12,139 nucleotides of DNA, taken from the NCBI GenBank assembly GCA_003158505.1, contig PMJK01000033.1:1-12139 (forward strand), given 5' to 3'. The notes beneath the pieces were generated by a model. That model was not told the origin of the DNA. It worked only from the letters and a program-made list of their open reading frames with translations, and did not search any database. The position numbers and the translations under genes were made by a program. The DNA comes from Holophagaceae bacterium (GTDB lineage Bacteria > Acidobacteriota > Holophagae > Holophagales > Holophagaceae). Positions 6,315 to 12,139 of this stretch are shown here, in pieces; positions within the stretch are counted from its first letter, which is position 1, and each line of letters starts with the position of its first letter.

Positions 6315-8996
6315 ATGAGATTGGGTGGGCTATTCCTGGGCTTGGTCTGTTGCGGGGCCTCGCTCTGCGCCCAGGAGGTGCTGCGCCTCCAGCCCCAGGC
6401 GCCGGACGGCGTCACGCGGTTCGCCCCCCAGTGGCTGGCCCCCGGTCAGAAGCCCGTGGCCCTGGCGCTCCGGGGCGGCTCCGCCAAGGCGCTGGCCCAC
6501 ATTGGGATCCTCCAGCGCTTCGAGGAGGAGGGCATTCCCGTGGGCGGCCTCACCGGCACCAGCGGCGGCGCCCTGATCGCGGGCCTCATCGGCGCCGGCT
6601 ACTCCCCCAAGGCCATCCAGCAGCTCTTCAAGGACATCGATTTCGGCGCACCGCTGGACGACCGGCTGCGCTCCCCGGGCTGCACCCTCAGCGAGGATGA
6701 GATCCGCCGGTCCAATCTCTTCGAGATCGACTTCGTCCACGGGAACCTGGACCTGTTGCCCGGGCAGGAACGGGCCCGGCGGCTGAGCTACCTCCTGTGG
6801 CGGCTTCTGGGACGGGCCTTCCTGGAGGTGGGCAGCGACTTCGATCGCGGCCGCATCCCCGTGCGCATCGTGGCCTCGGATCTGCAGTCCGGCGACCCCT
6901 GGGTCTTCCGCAGCGGCTACCTGCCGGAAGCGGTTCGGGCCTCCATGTCCATCCCCGGCGTCTTGGCGCCGGTGGAGGTCCGCGGCCACCAGCTGGTGGA
7001 CGGCGGGCTGGTGGAGAACCTCCCCGTGGCCGCCTCCCGGCAGGCCTTCCCCGGCATGCTCCAGGTGGGCGTCGACATCGGGCGCAGCTGGGATGCCTCG
7101 AAGATCATGGATCCGGGCACGCTCATGGGCCGGTCCCTGGACACCGCCATGCGCCAAATCGAACGCCTCAGCCACCAGCAGGCGGACCTGCTCCTGGCCC
7201 CCCACACGGACACGGCCAACGACTTCGAGTTCCGGGAGCAGGTGGACCAGCTGGTGGCCGCCGGGCGCACCGCCTTCGACGAAGGCCTCCCGGCCCTCGA
7301 AGCCCTGCTGTATGGACCGCAGGCCACGGTCCCCGAGGCCCGCGGGCTGCGGGTGGAAGGCGCGGCTCCCGCAGGGCTGGACGCCCTCCTGAAGGCCTGC
7401 CTGCCGCGAGAAGGCCCCCTGCTCCGCAGGGATCTCTTCCGCCTGCTGCGCCATCTCCACCAGTCCCTTCCCATCCAGAGCGCGGCCATCACCCTGCCGC
7501 CCAGGGCCGAGGGCGAGGCCGTGCTGCGGCTCCAACTCCAGCCCGCCGTCCGCCACGTGGAACTGGAGCTGGACGCCGGCCTGCCCGCCGCCGAAGCCGC
7601 CCGGTTCCGCCGGCTCGCCGCCCGGGAGGGCCTCCAGGAGGGCCAGCCCTTCGACGCCGTGGCCCTGGATGGGTTCATCCGGCAGGTGGCCTTTGGCGAA
7701 ACCCTGACCTCCTTCCGGGGGACGGCCTTCGACCCTGCCACCGGCGCGCTGCACCTGCAGGCGGCACCGATTCGCCTCAAGGCCGTGGAGATCCCTCCCG
7801 GCGGATTCCGGGATGCCATCGCCCGTCTGTTCGCCCCGCTGGTGGGCGCCCCCATTTCCGTTCAGGCTCTCCTCCTGCACCTGGACGAGACCCGGAACCG
7901 GTTCAACTGCACCAGCCTCGATGGTCAGATCGAATCCACCCCCGAAGGCGTGATCCTCCACCTCGATCCGGAGCGGGAACGGGTCTTCACGCTGGGTCTC
8001 CAGGTGGCCTACGAGACCACCTGGGGCGGCCACTTCGCCGTGGATGCCAAGGTGCGCAACCCCTTGGGCTTTGGCTCCACGGCGCGCTTCCAGGGGTCCT
8101 TCAACTCGCTCCAGCAGCAGGGCACGGTCTCCCTCGCCCGGGATCTGGCGAGCCTCCCGGGGGTGGGTGGGGAACTCTATGGCTACGGCTTTCGCGAGAC
8201 CTTCCATTCCGATCTTCGAATGGTGGGCGCGCCACCCAATCCGGGGCTCGATTCCCGGCTCAAGTACGGGGGTGAAGGACTGGGGCTCTGGTTCCGTTTC
8301 GGGCAGGAGGACAAGGCCCTCGCCCGGATCGACGTCGACCAGCGCACTTCCACCTTCGACCTGTTTGGCGTGCCGGAACCCGAGGGCACCTCCCAGGTCG
8401 CCCAGGCCTCCCTGGAATGGGACAACCTCGACTACCACCTGCTGCCCACCTCGGGTTCCGTGTTCCGCCTGCGCGGCGGCAGCAGCCTTTCCGCCGAAGC
8501 GAATCGGGTCACTCAGGATCCCTTCGAATTCGCCCACGGGCAGTTCCGCCATCTGCAGGCCATTCCCGGCGTGGACGTGAGTCTGGACCTGGGAGCGGAG
8601 CTCGGGCTCGGCTGGCACACCCCCGTGGACCGCTGGTACATCCTGGGCGGCAGCAATTCCATCATCGGCAGCAACAGCGCCTCCTACTTGCTGCCCAACT
8701 TCGGCACGGTCAGCCTGGGCCTGCCCTTCACTTCTGTGGGCGTGCTGGGGCTGGGGGTGCAGCTGATGCCGCGGGTGGACTGGACCCGGGCCGCCGCCAG
8801 CCCCCAGCAGCTCAGCGGCGGCCTGCGCGTCCTGGGGACCGGCCTGATCGTCCGTTCCATCGTGCGCAATTTCTATGTGGAGCTGGCCTACGGACAGACC
8901 CAGACCCGGGGGACGAGCACGAACGGAACCCAAAAGAACAACGAGGTGTCCTTCCTGGTGGGGGCCCGACCCTTCGATCTTTGGAAGCATCGCTAG
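6315..8996 (+). CDS. Patatin-like phospholipase with C-terminal Omp85 barrel (type Vd / PlpD-like)
   Basis: Predicted outer-membrane protein carrying a lipolytic passenger on a single polypeptide. It has 893 residues and a signal peptide (1-19, cut likely after SLCA). The patatin domain (about 47-335) has the oxyanion segment LRGGSAKALAHIG (52-64), nucleophile Ser83 in GTSGG and dyad Asp229 in VDGGLVENLP. Residues about 385-550 look like POTRA-type linker sequence, and 555-893 alternate like barrel strands. This matches type Vd autotransporters such as PlpD (about 730 residues), with a longer linker. Departures from the norm: GGSAKA instead of GGGxRG, IIGS (783-786) where the loop-6 VRG[FY] motif is expected, and a C-terminus WKHR without the usual final aromatic. 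The start has GGAG at 6306-6309. A 71-nt gap follows dinB, so it may have its own promoter. The phospholipase activity is inferred. Confidence 0.88.
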   Translation: MRLGGLFLGLVCCGASLCAQEVLRLQPQAPDGVTRFAPQWLAPGQKPVALALRGGSAKALAHIGILQRFEEEGIPVGGLTGTSGGALIAGLIGAGYSPKAIQQLFKDIDFGAPLDDRLRSPGCTLSEDEIRRSNLFEIDFVHGNLDLLPGQERARRLSYLLWRLLGRAFLEVGSDFDRGRIPVRIVASDLQSGDPWVFRSGYLPEAVRASMSIPGVLAPVEVRGHQLVDGGLVENLPVAASRQAFPGMLQVGVDIGRSWDASKIMDPGTLMGRSLDTAMRQIERLSHQQADLLLAPHTDTANDFEFREQVDQLVAAGRTAFDEGLPALEALLYGPQATVPEARGLRVEGAAPAGLDALLKACLPREGPLLRRDLFRLLRHLHQSLPIQSAAITLPPRAEGEAVLRLQLQPAVRHVELELDAGLPAAEAARFRRLAAREGLQEGQPFDAVALDGFIRQVAFGETLTSFRGTAFDPATGALHLQAAPIRLKAVEIPPGGFRDAIARLFAPLVGAPISVQALLLHLDETRNRFNCTSLDGQIESTPEGVILHLDPERERVFTLGLQVAYETTWGGHFAVDAKVRNPLGFGSTARFQGSFNSLQQQGTVSLARDLASLPGVGGELYGYGFRETFHSDLRMVGAPPNPGLDSRLKYGGEGLGLWFRFGQEDKALARIDVDQRTSTFDLFGVPEPEGTSQVAQASLEWDNLDYHLLPTSGSVFRLRGGSSLSAEANRVTQDPFEFAHGQFRHLQAIPGVDVSLDLGAELGLGWHTPVDRWYILGGSNSIIGSNSASYLLPNFGTVSLGLPFTSVGVLGLGVQLMPRVDWTRAAASPQQLSGGLRVLGTGLIVRSIVRNFYVELAYGQTQTRGTSTNGTQKNNEVSFLVGARPFDLWKHR

Positions 8997-9013
8997 CCGC
9001 GCCCGGGTGCGGC
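8996..9013 (+). terminator. GC hairpin at the patatin stop codon
   Basis: gccgc (8996-9000) pairs with gcggc (9009-9013), extended by a G-U pair, around a cccggg loop. It starts on the last base of the stop codon. No T-run follows, so at best it is a partial attenuator between the two Omp85 genes. Confidence 0.25.
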
Positions 9014-9018
9014 AGCCT

Positions 9019-9027
9019 TGCTACACT
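9019..9027 (+). promoter_or_regulatory. Candidate extended -10 promoter for the BamA/TamA-like gene
   Basis: TGC-TACACT matches the extended -10 form (TGn followed by a TATAAT-like hexamer, four of six bases). No -35 hexamer is visible at 17 nt, as is common for extended -10 promoters. A start near 9034 would give a leader of about 100 nt before the ATG at 9137, containing two very short ORFs. Confidence 0.4.
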
Positions 9028-9049
9028 GACCGCACCCTCCGAGGCTCCC

Positions 9050-9100
9050 ATGAAGCTGAATCGCCCCAAGCTCAATGACCAGCCTGCTTGCGGTCTTTGA
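9050..9100 (+). CDS. Possible 16-codon leader ORF
   Basis: ATG at 9050 has a GAGG ribosome site at 9041-9044 with good spacing, and lies about 16 nt after the likely transcription start. It stops at TGA 9098-9100, in the same frame as the Omp85 gene that begins at 9137. The product would be a charged 16-residue peptide with no recognised homologue. It may be a leader peptide, or the ATG may be fortuitous. Confidence 0.2.
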   Translation: MKLNRPKLNDQPACGL

Positions 9101-9137
9101 CGTGGGGGCCACCGAGGGCGGCCTGGCCGGATTCTGA
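9075..9137 (+). CDS. Possible 20-codon ORF overlapping the Omp85 start
   Basis: ATG at 9075 opens a 20-codon frame that ends at TGA 9135-9137, sharing its last base with the ATG of the BamA/TamA-like gene (TGATG). That gene has no good ribosome site of its own, so ribosomes finishing this short frame could re-start on it. The peptide has no recognised family, and its own ribosome site is weak, so this may be chance. Confidence 0.2.
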   Translation: MTSLLAVFDVGATEGGLAGF

Positions 9138-12100
9138 TGACGGTCCGCCTGCGCACCGTCCTGGGCACCGGCCTTCTGGTCCTGGCTTCGGTCGGCGGCC
9201 TGAAGGCCGATTCCGCTCGCGTCCTGAAGGCGATCCAGATCGAAGGCGGCAATGAGGATGACCGCCAGTTTGCCGCGGCGGCCCTGGGCTTGAAGCCCGG
9301 CCAATCCGTGGAGGACGCGGAATTCCAGCAGGCCCTGGCTGCGGTGCGCCTCGTCGACCGGTATCTTTCGGTGGAAGGAACCATCGGGGCGGATGGCGCG
9401 GTGGTCCTGAGGCTGACCCCGCTGATGCCCCTGGCCACCTGGCGCTGGGAAGGGGATGCCGTTCCGAAAGCCCTGCGGAAGACCCTGCTTCCTGAACTTC
9501 GCAAGGGCCAATACCTGGGGCCCGAGCGAAGGACGGTGCTCACGGGGGTCGCCGAGCAGCGGTTGAGAGAGGCCGGTTATCCCGAGGCCAAGGTCACGGC
9601 CATCCAGGAGCAGGCAGGCCGCCATCTGCGGCTGACGCTGACCCTCGGCGCTCCTGCCATGATCCGGGAGATTCGCATCGAAGGGGATCCTGCGCCTTAC
9701 ACGCGGGAATCCCTCCTGAAGATCGCCGGCCTCCGGCCGGGGGTCTCGTTCTGGACGCCGACTGTCATCCGCGAGGCCCAGCGGAACATCCGGCAGCGGC
9801 TGGTGAAGAACGATCGGCTCGAGAGCTCCGTGCGGCTGGAACCCACCAGCGAGCCGGGCGTGATGCTGCTCGAGATCCATCCGGGGCCCAAGGTGACCCT
9901 TCGGGCCATAGGGTTGAACCCGCTGGCCATCGTGTGGGGCCGGCCCTGGCTGTCGGAATTCGTGCCCTTGGCCCGGGCGGACCGGTACTCGCCGAGCCTG
10001 CTCGAGGAGGGAGCGGGCCGCATCACGACCTATTTCCGCAATCAGGGCTACCCGGAAACGAAGGTCACCTACGAACGCAAGGTGACCGCTGGAACGGCGG
10101 ACTGGCCCGAGGCGGTGACCGTCACCTATGTCGTGGAACGGGGCCCCCAGCGGGACCTCGGTCGGGTGTTGTTCGAGGGCAATCGCGAGCTGTCCGACAA
10201 GGAGCTGCATGCGGCGGCCGCCATGCCCAAGCGGTACCTGCTGCTGGCGCCCCTCGCCAAGTCCGAGGCCGTCCTGGCCCTGGAAGACCGGGTGACCGCC
10301 TACTACCTGCAGCGGGGCTTCCCCGACGTGCGCATCCGGCGTCGCGTGGAGACGGCCAAGGATGGCTCCGTTGACCTGCGCCTGATCATTCATGAAGGGC
10401 AGCGCCGGTTCGTCAACGCCCTGGTGCTGGACCTGCCCGACGAGCCCGGCTTTCCCCGGCAGAACCTGTCCCAAAGCCTGCTGCTCGCGATGTCCGACCG
10501 GCCCGTGCTGGTGGCCGGCAGCACCCAGTATTATGCGAATCGGCGGCACCTCCAGGGCACCCATGGAACGATGGAGTCCACTCCCCAGGGGGTGCGGCTG
10601 ACCTTCCAGCCGCCGCTGCCCCTGAACCGGAATGATCTGGCCCTGGTGGTGTCGGACCTGCGCCGGCGGCTTTCCTCCGCCGGAGCGGCGAACCCCCAGG
10701 TGAAACTCGCCTTCGAGGAGGACGCGTCCCAGCCCATCGTCCGGATCCAGATCCCGTCCCAGCCCCTGGATCACGCCCGGCGCCTGGTGGTGGAGGGCAG
10801 CGACCGGACCCGGGCCCGCGCCGTGCTGCGCGAGATGGAACTGCCGACCGGTGCCCCGCTGGACCCCGCCAAACTGGATCAGGGCCAGATCCAGCTGGGC
10901 GGCCTGGGGGCCTTCCAGCGCGTGGACCTGCTCACCCTGAAGGATCTTCCCGGACAGGGCCAGCAGCCCTGGCAGCGCGGCGACCTGGCCCTCCGGCTGG
11001 AGGAGCGGAGCCCCTGGGTGTTCACGGAGGGCTTCGGCTATGACAACATCCAGGGCTACCACTTCGACCTGAACGCGCAGCAGCAGAACATCGGCGGCAT
11101 GGGGCGGGTCCTGGACTACGGCATCCGCGCCGGGGACCAGACGCTGAACATCCCGGCCCTGCGCGAGGCCTTTCCCACCGGCGACATCAAGCGGTCCCTG
11201 GACGTCTTCGGCATCGGCTACACGGATCCCTGGTTCATGCCGGGCACCTTCGACACCTGGCTGCCTTCCCGCACCCGCTTCCATACCGAAGCCGCCTACA
11301 TCGAAGAGGCCCAGGCGGCCTATTTCGCACGGCGGCGACGCTTCCTTTCGAACATCGAATGGAAGATCGGTCCGGTGCAGACCGTCCAATTCGGGTACCG
11401 CTTCGAGCGCGTGGAGGTGGAGGCCAATACCGACAGTAATGGCGTTCCACTGCTCTCGACGGAGGACCTCCTCCTGCTGGCCAAGACCCCACCCCGCAGC
11501 ATCATTTCCGCCCCCTACCTGCAGGTGACCGTGGACCGGAGGGACCGCCCCGCCGACCCCACCCAGGGGACCTATTTCATGGGGCGGCTGGAACTGGCGG
11601 CCCAGGCCTTTGGCACCTCCACCAACAGCAGCTTCGTGAAGCTGGACCTGCGGCACCAGTGGAACTGGGCGATGGGATTCAATGCCGAGAACGGGGTGGT
11701 GATGGCCGGCCTCCGGCTGGGGCTGGCGCGCCCGACGTCCTCAACCTCCCAGGAACTGCCCTTGTCCGAGCGCTTCTTCGGGGGCGGGTCCTACACGGTG
11801 CGCGGCGTGGAGCCGGACATGCTGGGGGAGGTGGCGCGGACCACAGGCACCGCAACGCAGCCGTCGCAGCTCATCCCATTGGGCGGCCAGGCCATTGCCG
11901 TGATCAGCCTGGAATACCGGTTCCCGCTGTTCGGAGGGCAGAGTGTCTGGGGCGAAGTCTTTGTCGATTCCGGCCAGGTCTACAGCAACCTGCTCTGGGT
12001 CACGGTTCCCGTCGATCCCACCAAAACGGGCCCCAACGACCCCACCATGCGCATTCCCCCCACCTTCCCGCCTCTGCGCACCACGCCGGGCCTGGGGCTG

Positions 12101-12139
12101 ATCTTCAAGCTGGGGTTCCCCCTCAAGCTGGAATACGCC
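9137..12139 (+). CDS. BamA/TamA-like Omp85 outer-membrane assembly protein with many POTRA repeats, 3'-truncated by window edge
   Basis: Likely inserts or exports proteins at the outer membrane. The frame runs 1001 codons to the window end without a stop. The ATG at 9137 is chosen because an in-frame TGA lies at 9098 and a signal peptide follows directly (Arg-rich start, hydrophobic core, likely cut after GLKA at 24). About six to seven POTRA-like units can be outlined: 28-95, 100-172, 173-250, 253-336, 338-424, a poorer one or two in 425-545, and 546-624; units 3, 5 and the last have typical xxxxxEGNR/EG openings. The barrel starts near 625. SERFFGGGSYTVRGVEP (877-893) is the loop-6 signature with canonical VRG. 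The last visible strand (GLGLIFKLGFPLKLEYA) is near the usual end, so only a short tail is missing. BamA normally has five POTRAs and TamA three, so neither name is safe. The start overlaps a 20-codon ORF and lacks a clear ribosome site. Confidence 0.9.
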   Translation, partial: MTVRLRTVLGTGLLVLASVGGLKADSARVLKAIQIEGGNEDDRQFAAAALGLKPGQSVEDAEFQQALAAVRLVDRYLSVEGTIGADGAVVLRLTPLMPLATWRWEGDAVPKALRKTLLPELRKGQYLGPERRTVLTGVAEQRLREAGYPEAKVTAIQEQAGRHLRLTLTLGAPAMIREIRIEGDPAPYTRESLLKIAGLRPGVSFWTPTVIREAQRNIRQRLVKNDRLESSVRLEPTSEPGVMLLEIHPGPKVTLRAIGLNPLAIVWGRPWLSEFVPLARADRYSPSLLEEGAGRITTYFRNQGYPETKVTYERKVTAGTADWPEAVTVTYVVERGPQRDLGRVLFEGNRELSDKELHAAAAMPKRYLLLAPLAKSEAVLALEDRVTAYYLQRGFPDVRIRRRVETAKDGSVDLRLIIHEGQRRFVNALVLDLPDEPGFPRQNLSQSLLLAMSDRPVLVAGSTQYYANRRHLQGTHGTMESTPQGVRLTFQPPLPLNRNDLALVVSDLRRRLSSAGAANPQVKLAFEEDASQPIVRIQIPSQPLDHARRLVVEGSDRTRARAVLREMELPTGAPLDPAKLDQGQIQLGGLGAFQRVDLLTLKDLPGQGQQPWQRGDLALRLEERSPWVFTEGFGYDNIQGYHFDLNAQQQNIGGMGRVLDYGIRAGDQTLNIPALREAFPTGDIKRSLDVFGIGYTDPWFMPGTFDTWLPSRTRFHTEAAYIEEAQAAYFARRRRFLSNIEWKIGPVQTVQFGYRFERVEVEANTDSNGVPLLSTEDLLLLAKTPPRSIISAPYLQVTVDRRDRPADPTQGTYFMGRLELAAQAFGTSTNSSFVKLDLRHQWNWAMGFNAENGVVMAGLRLGLARPTSSTSQELPLSERFFGGGSYTVRGVEPDMLGEVARTTGTATQPSQLIPLGGQAIAVISLEYRFPLFGGQSVWGEVFVDSGQVYSNLLWVTVPVDPTKTGPNDPTMRIPPTFPPLRTTPGLGLIFKLGFPLKLEYA

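Noticed and set aside
6330..8990. 886-codon open frame on the minus strand
   Set aside because: Antisense to the patatin-Omp85 gene. The translation is Gly/Gln/Glu/Ala-rich without domains, and the similarity in length to the other shadow frame only reflects the similar lengths of open antisense sequence.
8993..11656. 887-codon open frame on the minus strand
   Set aside because: It lies antisense to the BamA/TamA-like gene, which has a signal peptide, POTRA and Omp85 signatures. The minus translation is low-complexity (Gly, Gln, His, Pro rich) with no recognisable domain, as expected from GC-rich codon bias.
1..12139. CRISPR arrays, tRNA, rRNA or a transposase
   Set aside because: No regularly spaced direct repeats, no cloverleaf or rRNA-like stretch and no DDE or recombinase motif was seen on reading both strands by eye.

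Overview
The window is GC-rich and gene-dense. It encodes two Omp85-superfamily outer-membrane proteins and a hydrogenase-maturation pair, so it comes from a Gram-negative (diderm) bacterium capable of [NiFe]-hydrogenase assembly. The protein style resembles Acidobacteriota of the Holophagae type (Geothrix/Holophaga), but that placement is inference; no rRNA or other marker is present.

Layout, left to right. (1) Positions 1-1932: the 3' part of hypD and a complete hypE on the + strand, one base apart, the end of a hyp operon. (2) Positions 1933-2264: a convergent intergenic stretch with no convincing gene but unusually rich in inverted repeats, including a perfect 18-bp palindrome abutting a 70-nt stem-loop. 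(3) Positions 2265-3272 on the - strand: an exported alpha/beta hydrolase of the predicted dienelactone hydrolase / PAF-acetylhydrolase-like type. (4) Positions 3273-3576: a divergent promoter region. (5) Positions 3577-6243: a long-form glyceraldehyde-3-phosphate dehydrogenase followed 21 nt later, in the same reading frame, by DNA polymerase IV (dinB). (6) Positions 6315-8996: an 893-residue patatin-like phospholipase fused to a C-terminal Omp85-type barrel (type Vd / PlpD-like architecture). (7) Positions 9137-12139 and beyond: a second Omp85 protein (BamA/TamA-like) with a long chain of about six or seven POTRA-like repeats, cut by the window edge just before its last barrel strands.

How they relate. 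HypD and HypE act in one pathway, making the Fe(CN)2CO group of [NiFe] hydrogenase. gap and dinB are probably co-transcribed but have no obvious shared function. The two Omp85 genes lie next to each other on one strand. One carries an enzymatic passenger and the other looks like an assembly or translocation factor, which makes this pair the best candidate for an undescribed functional unit. The patatin-Omp85 protein departs from family norms at three places (oxyanion glycine motif, loop-6 VRG motif, C-terminal residue), while its neighbour keeps the canonical VRG motif.
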